A program made the position numbers and the translations under genes. This document shows positions 35,484 through 47,800 of a stretch of DNA of 64,000 nt, in pieces. Source of the stretch: Pochonia chlamydosporia 170 (lineage: Eukaryota; Ascomycota; Sordariomycetes; Hypocreales; Clavicipitaceae); contig NC_035790.1 of NCBI RefSeq assembly GCF_001653235.2, positions 5,580,001 to 5,644,000 on the forward strand, in the 5' to 3' direction. The notes beneath the pieces are model-generated. The model was not told where the DNA came from. It ran no database searches and was given only the letters and a program-made list of their open reading frames with translations. The first letter of the stretch is position 1; each line of letters starts with the position of its first letter.

Positions 35484-37444
35484 AGGGGATTGTTTGGGGG
35501 AACGTGCTGATTCATTGTCTGAATCGGGCGCTTGCGGAACGAATCTTGGTACATGACAGATGGTTCACCAACACGTCTGTATTGGCAAGCGAGGCATACT
35601 ATTATCAATCAACAACCTGCCCAACGTTCCCTTGCTTCGTCCAGAGGATGTTGTGGTTGGCCTTGACAGCCATCCTCGCCATGGCTTAATTTAGTACTAG
35701 TGCCCTATGTGGAAAAAGAACTTCTGGAACCTGGAACGAAGGCTTGTTGTATTCGTGGATTCATAAATCGCCGCTGTCTCATCCACACGGACCCTATATT
35801 GGATCGAATCCTACCAGATGGTCGAACCATGGATATTGCTACGGACGATGCCAGTGCTACTTTAACGACCTGTCCGACGCTTTTGTCAACCGTGGCCCGT
35901 CTACCTGTCCATCGTGCTATTTCTTTCATCGGTCACACATGCATATCGCATTGCCGATAATTTAAACTACCAAAAACCGTTTCAGAAGGTCACTCTGGTA
36001 TCGTGGAAGGCAAAAGGCATCAAAGGACTGGGCTATTTTGGAATAATTCCCTCGTTGCATGACATTCCCTTGCCAGCAATTGTCATGTTGCGTCAAATCC
36101 CAGAGCTACCAGACTTGCACTGCCGGCGCGTGTTGACGATGGTGGGGCTGTGAGACACGGACGCGCCTCGAATGGATGGTACAAAAATGAGCCTCATCAG
36201 TGTCAAACGGTTTCATGAGGCAATGATACAATACCATGCGTGCTCGAGGAAGCGCTGGTCTGGGGCTCCGTTCCTTTGTTGTCAAGATTGACAATGAAAC
36301 CTCGAGACGGTAGCGGAACCTTGCCTATGGAGCAACCAGCACCGGCTTCTCCAACCATCCATCCAACAGGCGGAAGCATGGACAGGCAGATGGTGATGTT
36401 TCCAACACCAGCATTTGTTTGTGCCTATTGTGCAGCTCAGCTTGTTAACAACATAGCCTCATCTCGATTTCATTAATCGACTTCCCATCGACTAGTTGTT
36501 TACGGATGATCTACCATGCCTTGCACAAGCGTCGTCCGAATTAGCGGCTTCATGGCTTGAGTTCAAGCCTCGAAATTAGGGAGCACCAACCGCAGAGTCT
36601 TGTCTTGTCATGTGGTCTTTTCTCAGGCTCAATTGAAGTGCCTTTTCCCGGAGGACAACCACGGCAAATTGCCCTCACTCACAACCAAGTGCATGCAAAA
36701 CACATCACGGTATGCAATTGAAATATTGCATGATAAAAATTGTAGCTTGTGATGGTCGATTACTTTTAACCTCGAACCGATATAGCAGAACGAGCTGTTT
36801 TATTTGGCGCAGACGAGGTTTACGGCACTGATGGGAACTGATCCGGCGATTGCCGGTGGAGTAACCGGCGTTCCGGAGGAAAGACGAGAAATGGCTTATT
36901 CAGAGTTGAGCAGTGGTAGCCAGGTAATGGATGAACATGAACCTGGGCAAGGGAGCTGGCTAGAGAAGAATCATTGGTTAGAGGACAGGCCCCATGGTGG
37001 CTGGAGCAGGAGATTTTGCAGTGTCGAACAGTCATCAAGGCTCAAGACAGTCAGCTTGCGCAAGTCCGGTCTGTTGCAGCAGGTGGAGGCCAAGTCGTGG
37101 AAGACTAGGACCAGAGGGAGAGACATGGACGAGTTGACGAGATGGATGACCTCCCTCTTTCCCCACAGTCGAAGAGCAATGAATGCCTCGTCTCCAAATT
37201 GTCATGATCCTTGGCTGCTGTTGCTGGACATGGAGTGCTTGGTATGGAGTCTATGGACGATGGAGTACCAGAACAGACATGAACGGAGCAGACTGGAGAC
37301 TTGGCCGCAACGATTACCCGCTAGAGCATGCAGTGACGTTCCATCCATCTTCTTTGGAAGAGCCACCCAGCTCCACCACGACATCATCAAATGGCAGCAT
37401 GCAACTTGGGAAAGTCAAGTGGCCGCAGACTTGACTGGACTGGT

Positions 37445-37467
37445 TGACTGGATGACTGGATGACTGG
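37445..37467 (+). repeat. Short TGACTGGA tandem repeat
   Basis: Nearly three copies of an 8-nt unit in the dam1 upstream region. Similar GACTG/GACTGAC words recur nearby (37480-37495, 37818-37840). Confidence 0.6.
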
Positions 37468-38330
37468 CAGTTCCAACCAAGACATGGACTGACTGAAGTG
37501 AGAGATTCGCCTCCCGGTCTGGGTCCGGTCTTTTCGGCCCCATGGCTCCATTCGCTCCAGCCATGGCTCAATGAAGCAGCAAACCATCTCCAAGAAGCCC
37601 ATCATCGTCCCACATTCACCTTCGGCTGCCCGCCATCATTGACCCATTCTTGCCGGAGGTGTATGGCTAACACACTGGAAGCTGTAGGGGTAGCTATTCA
37701 TTGGAAGGAGAAGGCCATAAAAAAAAAAGATTCGGAGCTCTGGGCGTCTTGTTGGAGACAGTGAATCGGAGTTGAGAGTCGCTATTGCCAATAGCAGTAA
37801 GACCGCACGCACATCCTGACAGACTGACGGACTGACCAGACATCCTGACGTCCAATCCATGACACACGCTTCTCATATTTGTCTGGTCCGTCCTGTCTTG
37901 TCTGCGTATGGTGCTCTCGCGACATGAGTGATGTACTGTTGCAGTGCGCCGAAGCATCCATTACTCGGCCCACCATTCTAAAGTTGTTCATTACTTTACC
38001 TTCCCGCGGACCATTTTGCTCTTGATCAGGCTTCTGAGTTCCAGACAAGTTTGGTCCGTCCTGGCTTATTTTTGCTCCAGCTCTGCATCTCCCACCCCAA
38101 CCTTGACTTTTCTTTGTTTAACCTTGCTCTACAATCTTCTCTCTCCAATATTTCTCTACTATATTATTAGTTCCTCGAGAATTTCTTCTCTCTATCCTAC
38201 CCATCCTTCCATCCCTCACATACTAGCTGGTGGTTTGTGACATCACTTACACACACCGCGCAGCTTACCACTTCTACCACCTCCCTTCGCAAAGCTCCCA
38301 CACGCTTGATTCCGAAGCTCCCTCTTCAAA

Positions 38331-39654
38331 ATGAGACTGATCATTCGCGATGACGCTACTGCTGCGAGCAGATACGTCGCTAACTACATTGTCGATCGCA
38401 TCAAGGCATTCAACCCAACGGCCGAAAACCCATTCGTTCTGGGTCTGCCCACTGGCTCCAGCCCTCTTGGCGTGTACAAGATTCTTGTCGAGAAGTTCAA
38501 GGCAGGCGAGGTAAGCAAATCTCTGCGCGGCAAGCTAGGCTTTTTTTTTTTCTCTGTTTTTTTTTCTTTTCTTGCTTGTTTGCTTGCCCGATGTGACACT
38601 TTTTTTGTCTTTGCGACAAGAAAGCAAAGTCCTGTGTGGTCTGCCCAGGTGCGAAAGGTGTCGCGACTAACACATTCGCGCAGATCTCCTTTGAGCATGT
38701 CGTCACTTTCAACATGGACGAATACGTGGGCATTCCTCGCGACCACGCCGAGTCTTACCACTCATTTATGTGGAAGAATTTCTTCTCTCACGTCAATGTT
38801 CATCCTTCTAATGTCCACATTCTGAACGGCAATGCCCCCAACCTGGAGGCCGAGTGCGTCGCCTACGAAGACGCCATCAAGGCTGTTGGCGGCATTGATC
38901 TCTTCCTCGCTGGCATTGGCGAGGACGGCCACATTGCTTTCAACGAGCCCGGATCCAGCTTGGCGAGTAGGACCCGCGTCAAGACTCTGGCTTATGACAC
39001 TATTCTGGCCAACTCGCGCTTCTTCGACAACGACGTCAACAAGGTTCCTCGCATGGCCTTGACTGTTGGTGTACAGACCGTTCTCGAGGCCCGTGAAGTC
39101 GTTGTTATCATTATTGGCCAGCGCAAGTCTCTTGCTCTGCAGCGATGTATCGAGCAGGGCGTCAACCACATGTGGACTCTGTCGAGCTTGCAGTTGCATC
39201 CCCACCCCATGATTGTCGTGGATGAGGATGCCACTGCCGAGCTGCAGGTCAAGACGGTAAAGGTAAGAAAGCCACACACCTTGGCAACCAGCAACATGTG
39301 ATTTCACCACGAAATTATGGAAAACTAACAGCGCCATAGTACTTCAAGAGCATCGAAAAAGTTGCCAAGGAAGCCGGTTTCGAGCAAATCTTGCCTTCCA
39401 AAGTCCGCACCGGCAACGGACCCGTCCCTCAGACCCGTGTCGACGAGGTCAATTCTCCTACCATTCTCTCCCCCCAGCCTACCACCTCGCGACTTCTCCG
39501 TGCCACTCCTGCGACAGAGTATCCCGTCCGATCTGTTTCTCCCGAGCTGATTCCGGACCGAATGGCATCTCGAATCCCAGAGCCCTCGTTGAATAAGCGA
39601 CTTACACCCAACCCCGAGCAGCAAGCCGCTCGACAAAACGCAATTAGCGCTTAA
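38331..39654 (+). CDS. dam1: Glucosamine-6-phosphate deaminase
   Basis: Exons 38331-38510, 38684-39262 and 39340-39654; introns 173 and 77 nt, both phase 0; 357 residues. The enzyme converts glucosamine-6-phosphate to fructose-6-phosphate and ammonia, the last step of GlcNAc catabolism. Family motifs: [14 protein letters not shown] (phosphate loop), [12 protein letters not shown] (catalytic Asp), [20 protein letters not shown] (second catalytic Asp/His/Glu group), [15 protein letters not shown] and [14 protein letters not shown]. The core of about 275 residues is followed by a C-terminal extension of about 80 residues, P/S/T-rich, encoded mostly by exon 3 and seen in related fungal deaminases. 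The first intron is unusually long and holds T-tracts near 38541 and 38560. ATG follows a CT-rich leader with an ideal aaaATGA context. Confidence 0.95.
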
Positions 39655-41004
39655 AAAAGATATCACACGGCACAGGAGTTTTGTTGATGATTTTGACCTT
39701 TGACTCTTTTTTAAATGATGGGATGAGGCTCATTTCTGTTTTCCGTTTCCTAGAGATTCATGTGCTTTTCTTTTGCTTTTCTGGTCCATGATTTATTTCT
39801 TTTCATTTTTTGCCTCAATTTGGGCTTTGGGGGGTCTTTACTCCCTTTCTTTGCTTGTAGGCATCTCCCACACAAGGTTATTCTTGTCTTTCGTTAGAAG
39901 CAGAAATCAAGATTGCTGGCTTACCCAGCCCCTACGAGAACATGTTAGATACCATCAATTTGGTTGTAACGGTACGCACCAGCCATGAATTAAATGTTAG
40001 GAATAGGCATCAATTGTAGCACTTGACGTTTGATTTAAGTCTATTTTGGCGTGCGTGTATGTGAGACAACGTTTACTTTGTATTTCGGACATACTACATC
40101 TCGTTCCGTGTATCCTCAACAATCGACGGGTCGCGATACAACAATACCTTACCGCCAGATATCACAACGTCAATATTACCATCAAGGGCACGGCTACAAC
40201 CGTACCGTACCTTCTTTCATACCCATGGTCCTCGGCAACGCATCGTGACATTTACTACATGTAGCTCGTTGCATGTCCAGACTCTCTGATTGGTGCGGCA
40301 AAATTACAAATTGCTAATAAATCATAGTGTAGATCTGGACGTATTACCCACGGACACAATGTACCTCCCTCTCTACCCACCTAGATAGGTATTCAATGTT
40401 ATATACAACGTCTCAACTATTTAGGAGTTGATGAATATGACTGCTGTATCAGGATCAAGAGCTCATATTCCAAATAGACGTGCTGGTTACAGACCATCTG
40501 GGTGTGCAAAGAAGGTGTCTGCAGACGATTGCATGTAGGATCGTAACCTGTGGATACCAGATACCACAAATAGTCTTATTGCGGGTTATATTTTTCTTTG
40601 AGACGTGGCAGATCTGTGCTAGTTTGCGACGTTACCTGTGCGTCGTACGGGAACATTGAATGGACGACACGACACGGCACATATGCATGCCCTTTGACGA
40701 TGGGCTGCGGCTGGGTGCGTGCGTGCCCATACGAAGGGGCGGGAGGCCGTGTATCAGATCTGGCATGGTATTACGCTTCGGTACTGGATACTGGATACAA
40801 CTTGACGCTCCATTTTTGTATTGTCACGTTTGGGGACTTGTGGTTTTATTGGTGGTGATTACTCTACTGCCCGTTTAAGCCTGACTTTTAAATGATACTC
40901 TTGCCGTCCATTCTTTGCTTTCCCTCTTCCGCCCGGTACATCGCTTGGATGCAGGAGTATTGTCTGCTCAAGATTTGTCGCATTCCCAGAATGTTTCATG
41001 TCTC
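39655..41004. other. Convergent 3' intergenic region, dam1 / SRR1-like
   Basis: 1.35 kb between convergent genes. AT-rich, T-rich after the dam1 stop (39700-39800). Short readings only, none supported. Confidence 0.4.
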
Positions 41005-42253
41005 TCAAAGCTTCAGGCTCGGCTTCCTCACATATACTGCCATGTCCCCCAGGAGTTTGTCAGCAGACTCACCACCATTGATGATCAACTCGGTGTAGTC
41101 TTCTCGCAGGGCCATGACGCGCGGTGACACCGGATCTGTCGTGTACGGACTAGATGGACTAGTCAGCTTGGCTACCAAAGACAAAACTCTCCAAAGTAAG
41201 TACTGGATGGAGCATGCAGCTTTGACAAGTACATACCTGATCCAACCGAGAGCTTCATCGCTGTACATCCACTCACGTACTTCAGGCTCAGAAATCTGGT
41301 TCCACATCATCATAGCAGGACGACCCAGATCGGCCACAATTTGTCGAACAGGAACATTGGGAGAGATCGACACCACGATAGTGTTTTCATCCACCAGAAG
41401 AAACCCGCGTTCTGCCTCCACGACCTCTACAGCTCGGTCCGTAAGAACCATCTTGCAGGTATCAAAGTACGCAGGATCCTGCGCATAGCACTTGATACTG
41501 TTGCCCGTATGTTCTTCCACGAACTTCGCCGCCATAATCATCAGCGAATGTTGCGCACAAGAACGATCCTTGCCGTTGTACCCGCAGATAACGCTGCTCG
41601 GCTGTGTAAACTCGCCGAGGCCAAATCCGATAATCTTGTCCACCGTCTTCGGCAGGGTGGACAGATGTGGCTGCATCTGCGCTTTGATGCCGGCCCAGAG
41701 CTCACTCTGTTCCCACAGATCGAAATTCTTGTCGAATGCACGTCTCACATCATCTTGTGAGATATTCAATGTGGCATCCGCATCTCTCGCCAGTGTACCT
41801 CCGATAAGAACAGTAACAAAGGACGTTTCGGGATGTCTTCTCGGCTGAGTAAGGCTTTCGAACGACTTATAGTGTATATAGGGAAGCCAGCTGCTCTCCG
41901 ATATTAGTGAAAAACGTCTAATCCCCATTGACACAGGCATTTGATCCATATTCAGGTTTTGGACTTGCTCACGTTTCATCACGTCCTGGGGTAAATAAGT
42001 TGATTAGACATGGCCGTGTGTGCATTTTGCCATCAAAGCCAAGTAGGTCAACATTGGCTGGAAGTGGCTGCTGAGAGATTTGATCTTGCGCGTGTCGAAT
42101 CATTTCCTTGGTAAACAGCGGCCATCCAGCGTCATACAGTTCTCGCACCTTATTGATGAAGGGATCACGCGAAATCTCTTCGGCCGTCAATGGCCCTGGC
42201 TCTGTTGCACTCTGCTCACTGAGCAGTGAGTCACTGCGCTCGTCGTCACTCAT
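41005..42253 (-). CDS. SRR1-domain protein
   Basis: Exons 42253-41973, 41917-41237 and 41149-41005; introns of 55 nt (GTGAGC donor) and 87 nt, both phase 2; 368 residues. The first intron resolves an apparent frame break after LFTPGRDE. Visible blocks: an acidic N-terminus, NKVRELYDAGWPLFTKEMI (the helical lead-in of fungal SRR1 proteins), LGFDGKMHTRPC, then the SRR1-like core KIIGFGLGEF and SCAQHSLMIMAAKF, with a further segment KMVLTDRAVEVVE, GFLLVDENTIVVSISPNVPV and ADLGRPAMMMWNQ. SRR1 was named from an Arabidopsis clock/red-light gene. In fungi its biochemical role is unknown; yeast Ber1 is a member. It lies between dam1 and ron1 in the GlcNAc cluster, transcribed in the same direction as ron1. 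Confidence 0.75.
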
Positions 42254-43069
42254 TTTATAGACTGGCAGGCTGGCCTCTTAACATTAATCACCAAAGACGC
42301 TCGAAAGGAAACATTGAGGAAGAGTTTCAAAACCTGAGGGCCACCCCGTCCTCTTGGGGGTTTTGTTCCCTGCCAGGCGCCGCCGTGCACCAAGGCATGC
42401 ATGGATGGAGCAGTCCTTCCATGTTCCAGGTTCCTTCCATCTCCAGCCGAGAAAGCGCTTCATGAACCAATGGAAAATGGGATGCAAGTGCCGCTCCAGG
42501 CACCAGGCTGCAGCAAGCAAACAACCGGCACATAAAGTCATGCACACTTGAGCAATCAACCCTGCATGTGAGGAAGTTTGCTGCATCGCGTCATACGGGT
42601 ATGGGGGCTCTTGCCACTCATTCAGCATTCATGTTGCTTGACAGACAGTGTCTGGTGGTACTTCATATCGTTCGCAGGTCAACGGCAACATGGCATATAC
42701 GCGAGAGAAACTTCGCACAGGATGGAGGTCTCCAAGAAAGCTGATCGTTACGTCCTTTTATTTTGTCATGATTTACCCACAATAGCATTCTCCCCGGAAT
42801 TTGTTGTTGAAAAAAGATGAAAGAAGCAATATGAAGAATCCCCCTGGGTATAATAAGGCACGCTGTTCTCTTGCAGTGCTCTGCCCAGCTGCCAACCGTG
42901 TGATAGCCCACCAAATAAAAATGACCCAACATGTACTTGACGCAAATGGTATAATATGATACAAGGTTGCTCTCCGAGATTGTCGACGAATCGTTTCCCG
43001 ATCTCTCGCAGCTACCGAAGTAGAATGTGAAGCAGGTCATCATCCAACGTCCAGCGAGACTCGGCACTA
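42254..43069. other. Intergenic region, SRR1-like 5' / ron1 3'
   Basis: 816 nt between codirectional genes. It should hold the ron1 terminator and the SRR1-like promoter. No supported ORF. Confidence 0.4.
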
Positions 43070-44824
43070 CTATTCGGCCGCAAAATACCGTTTTGCCTTA
43101 CTTTGTGACTGCTGAGCCTTGATTTCGGGGGGTACAATTGTGTGATGAACAACGTGCGGTCTGTAAACAGCATCGATGGGTGGCATCCTAAACGATTCAA
43201 CCGTTAATATCATTGCTACATACCTAGGTAGTGCGCAGCAAACAATAAGACTTACCAGTCGTCCACCGTCAAAGGAAAGTATTCATAAAGAGGATCGGGA
43301 TCATCGGCAGGGCTGTTCCCGGCATTCTGTCCCGACACAGGGTGAGCCTTGCCCATTTGAGGGCTCTGGAGCTCTGCACTTGATCTATTGGGACTTTTCT
43401 CGTCTTCGGATAATGAAAGATTGATGGGGACGGCAGTATTTTGCCGACTTATCGAGCCTCTATGTGCTGCCATGTTCTTTCCGTCTGTTGACCAAGATGG
43501 CACTGGTGGTCGAGCAACTGTAGGCGACACAGCCATTCTTTTGGCAGGATGAGGGCTTTGACTATTTGGCTGAGGAACGGGTTGCGGGTTCCCTGACCAC
43601 TCAGATGGAGTCTAGTAAATATGTCAGTTTCGGTTGTTTGTAAACAAAACCATCCTCGGCTCTGATGCGCTTCACACTTACCGCCACGCCTCCCAAGGAC
43701 TGGAATCTTTGCATTGTCGCTTGCAAATTTTCCCTCTCCATTTTCAGGGCCGCATTATCAGAGCTTGCAGTATTCTTCCTTTCCAGTCTCTTTTCACCAG
43801 TCAGGGGCACGTCCTTTCTACTATCGAAATTACGCGGGCTGCGCCCACGTACAATGACCGGACCAGACTGAATCTCTGCAATCTTCATTGTCTCGTTAGA
43901 CTTGGACTTGGCCATAAGGTTGATCTGGACTACATAGTGCTGCTGGAGTCCCTTTCGTCGTCCATTGTTGGCCGTGGCGTGTTTGAATTGTAAGCGCTTC
44001 CAGGACACCGGCAGGGTGACTCGGACTGCATCAACCTCCTGAGCTGTGCCAAGGTCCAGCGGGATCTGGGGCGGAGCGGCCGCAACTTTTGTCTCCTCAG
44101 ACGCCTGGGGATTTGAGCTCTTCCACGGGATAGAGATGATTTCTGTGGCCTTTCCTTCAATAGACTCGACTGCGGTAATAGACGCTGACAACTCATCCAC
44201 TGGGAATTGGCGGCCCTGCTCGTCGATGAGATGTGAGAGGTTCTTTGGGAGAGTTATTTGTCCTGAGCATTGCCATAGGTTGCGGCGGTAACAGGTCAGT
44301 TCAAGAGGACGCCCTGAGTTGTCCCCGCCGAAAACATCCTCCGCAACGAAGAACATGCCATATAGCTCAGCACTCATATTGACATCAGCAAATTTGCCAG
44401 TCTCGTCCACTACTGTGGTATTCATAATTGGATCTGAAAACCCCAGCAACTTGTTATCGAGCTCCTGGGGCGATGATTCTTCATTGAGAGCATCGGGGTT
44501 GGGCGTGGGTTCAAACGCCCGTGTCGAATAGGCGAATGGATCTTCAAATGTCGTCGCAAAGTGATCAAAATCATACGCCGGTGTGAAAGGAAGGGTAGGC
44601 AACGGGCCGCCATCCCTGTGGAAATGTCAGCTACACATTCACGAACAAACTCGATGGCCGATGCTGGTGAGCGAGGGGCAAACTTACAGGACAGCCTCGT
44701 CAAAATTAAAATCTTGATCAAAATGCTCCATTGCCATCTGTTGGCCAGGTGCGGCGTGATTCAAGCCCATTGCGTCGTTTGGCGCACCGGCTGACATGGC
44801 CGGCATAGAGTTGAACGTGGCCAT
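43070..44824 (-). CDS. ron1: Ndt80-like transcription factor RON1, GlcNAc regulator
   Basis: Exons 44824-44688, 44615-43682, 43611-43256 and 43187-43070; introns 72, 70 and 68 nt; 514 residues. The Ndt80/PhoG-type DNA-binding domain runs from about residue 110 to 310: GMFFVAEDVFG, LTCYRRNLWQCSG, LPVSWKRLQFKHATANNGR, GLQQHYVVQINLMA and the signature SGPVIVRGRSPRNFDSRKD. A short D/E-rich N-terminus precedes it. After the domain, a Q/L helix leads to a P/S-rich linker and a conserved C-terminus recovered only through the last intron (PLTVDDW joined to MPPIDAVYRPHVV, ending KAKRYFAAE). Without that exon the protein would appear to stop at 43252. In Trichoderma reesei RON1 controls the linked GlcNAc genes, and the same linkage here supports the assignment over its paralogue VIB-1. 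The start lies downstream of a 4.2-kb ORF-poor region. Confidence 0.9.
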
Positions 44825-47800
44825 GGCATCGTTCGCCTGCCGGCAGTGTCGTACGTTGAAGCTTTACGTATCGACAGAGCGATGGTTTTCGCAGTAGGAC
44901 CCAGGCAATTTGAAGCAGATGACAGCTGAACAGAGGTGGGAACAGGCGGGCGGGATGTCGCAAGGGACCGACGGTTCGGCCAAACTGCAGACTGGAGGAA
45001 CTTTAGAGGGAGGAATCGGTCGGAGGATAAAGTCAGATAAGGATCGGAGGTGGCTGACGCAGGACGACGGGCGGAGCGCACGACAATCAGTGGGCAGGGC
45101 GCAAAAGATAAAGCAGATGAAGCCTGAGATGAAGGCGATAACAGGCGCCCGGCACCGGCAATCAGAAGTGAAGAGAGAGATAGTGTCAACGGCGAAGATG
45201 ACAACGAGGCACAGATGGAGTACCGAGAACCGGTGCGGTCAGTTAGAGTAAGTGCGTGCAGAGAAGACCAAACTAGAATGGAGCCAAGGGCTGATGCAGG
45301 ATTTTGGTGGAGGAGGCGAACGTGGTGGTGTCTTAGTGTGAGTCTGTGGTCTGGTTTGTCTGGAGTCTGGTGCGGTGCAGACGGCTCGATGCGGTGCAAT
45401 TGTGGAGGTGGTGAGCCTTGAGGATCGCTCGCTCCAACACTTGGGGAGAAAAGACAAGACCAGACCAGACCTAAAACTAATCTGGATGGAGCCTTACAAC
45501 CCGGAATACTTGGTCGGTTGGGTGAGAGAGAAGGTGGAGATTGGTGAGTGCAGGAGTTGGGAGCCTGACAGGGACATACAATTCTTAGATTGACTGGAGA
45601 GACAAGAAAAAGGCGATGAAGAAGTCTTCAAGTTGTGAAGCGTGGAGAGACTGGAGTCCAGTTGAGCCAACAAGATTGGACATGGCCCTCTGAGAGAAGC
45701 AGCCTGGACGGAGTTGCAGAACCACACCACCAGACCCAGCCATGCATGGCATGGGCGGCGAATCCACTACAGAGCTTGGTCCGGGTGGCTTGATTCGGCC
45801 AGCCTTCCTTGTACAGCCCAGCCCAGCGCAGTGGACGGAGCATTCTCGTCTGGTCTGGTCCCTCTGCTGGTCTGGGTCCAGTCAAGTCTGTCAGTCTGGT
45901 GCCTCATGTACACGAAAACTCCAGTGACTTTGTCTGGGCTGGTGGTCAAGTGCTCAAGTGCTCGAGTGCACCGTGCTCGCCTCGCTTGCCACTTGATGCT
46001 TGTTGCTTGCTTGCTTTCCATCATCAAAGCCCAAATGACAATGCTGGTCCGATGTGGCCGGGCTGGTACCTGCACAAATTTGACGTCCAGACGCTCCACA
46101 TGCTGAGATCAAATTGATAGAAAGTTCAAAGTTGCACGCACACCAGACCACACAAATGCACACCACACTCACACACTCATGCTCACCCACTTGCAAAAGG
46201 CTACATTTCCATTTCCTCCCCCATCTTCCCCATAATCTCGTGCAGCTCGCTTGCTCCTTTCCTGCATTCACGTCGAATAGCGTTGTGCTGTCTCCTGTAT
46301 TTCCCTGCCTGGTTGCTTTCGAGGACCTGCCGCCACATTCGGCCGGTCGAGCGGATGGATTCTAGTCAAGGTGACGGTGGCGTCTACAGCTCCAAGAACC
46401 CGACCAGGGTCGGCAGGGTCTCTGCACTGGCAAGACGCTGCATGGCAATAACCCTTGTCCGTTGTCTTCTCAACCTGACTGCAAGAACTGGGGTCGGCAG
46501 GTTGCAAGCTCCAACTTGGTGATGCAGGTTTGCCGCTACAATGGATCCAAAGATAACCCAGCACCTGCCACTGTCGAACATACCGGGGACGGAGCAAGAA
46601 CCAGACAAACCAGATTGCAAGGGGCCTCTGGTGGCGGCGGACGACGGCCAGAACCAAAGAAATATATTTGCGGACGTGGAGGGTCTCTTGGGATCTGCGG
46701 CCACACCAATGTGAGCTCCAAACCTTCCGAAATCAAGAATGGACAACCTGATAGGACGACAGCATCGGGAATTACAAGACACGTCAAACCTAGTTACACG
46801 CGAGCTGTCACGTTCTCAACGCCATGATGGGGAGATGAATCAAGGAGCAAGGCTCAGGCGGATGGCGGATGCGGGATGTAGATGGGGATGGGGATGGAGA
46901 TGGGGGGTGGAGGGGGCAAAATTCGTGTGCGGGAAGGAAGCTGGGGAAGTTGAGGAGCCAAGGAACGCTCTATTTGGCCGCAATTGCTCAAGTGTCCTGC
47001 GCAAGTCAAATGGTGGCCCCGTTGGGGCCATCATGAACAGCAAATTAGGGTGGCTAAATGGCACTTGTGGACATCCAGCCTGGTTGCAAAGTGCTTGATG
47101 CAGACCACCATGACAGCCTCGAAAGGCCAGGTGCTCCCAAGACGCTCCCACAAGCAACGACTAAGGCTGCTACTCAACCCTCCCCCAGACGGCAATGACA
47201 CCAACCCGTCCCAGATCTTCGCCCCAACCTCGATAGACCCCTTCTTTCTGGTCTTCCCCGCAATATATCGAAGGTTACTTGCTTTTTCTTCACCCTTCCA
47301 ATATCGGTTATAGATGTTGCGGCGCGTGGACTGTCTCGCAATTTTTTGGAGAAATGAGCATGGGGGTTCCGAGCTAACTAACACAAGCAGCACGGAGAAC
47401 CAGCCAACCATCCATCCGAACTGTGAACGGGAACCACAACGCTTTCTCAAGCTGGAAAAGAAAGAGTCAGCTCACGCGCGGCTGGGCCGATCACAGGAGC
47501 TCCCACAGAGTCGCATGGCCCCGAGGAGAACCAATCTGGTTAATCTGGTCCAACTGAAAAGGGCCGGTGGCCGGATAACCATTCCAATTTCGTTCCCCTG
47601 AACTTGGACCTGTTGATGAGAAGTGCTCGAGCTTTGCAGGTCGCGGACGAGCCTCCGTATTCCCTGCGTCGTCATTCAATACGGTAAACGGGTATAGTGG
47701 AAGAAAATGGCCCGTTGCCCTATTACGCAAGTCTGACCTTGCCTACGCAACCTTTTCTAATTAATTTGTAAATACTCCATAGGGCAACTCACAAGTATCA

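Larger units (their letters stand above)
32711..38330. other. 5.6-kb ORF-poor interval between hxk3 and dam1
   Basis: Divergent intergenic space. Many short readings exist on both strands (the longest about 220 codons at 36804-37463) but none shows domain motifs or consistent splice structure. Contents worth noting: a 15-nt C run inside an inverted repeat (35414-35483), a TGACTGGA tandem (37445-37467), A10 (about 37720), and a CT-rich leader from 38060 to the dam1 ATG. No trace of an MFS transporter (Ngt1) was found. Confidence 0.45.

Noticed and set aside
36804..37463. 219-codon + strand ORF
   Set aside because: No domain motifs, no splice context, and overlapping readings of similar length on the other strand; it lies in repeat-rich intergenic DNA.
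32711..38330. Ngt1-type MFS transporter expected in a GlcNAc cluster
   Set aside because: No run of hydrophobic helices or MFS motif in any frame; the importer is elsewhere or lost.
41918..41972. Apparent frameshift between two overlapping SRR1 readings
   Set aside because: A GTGAGC donor and TTAG acceptor define a 55-nt intron that joins the frames.
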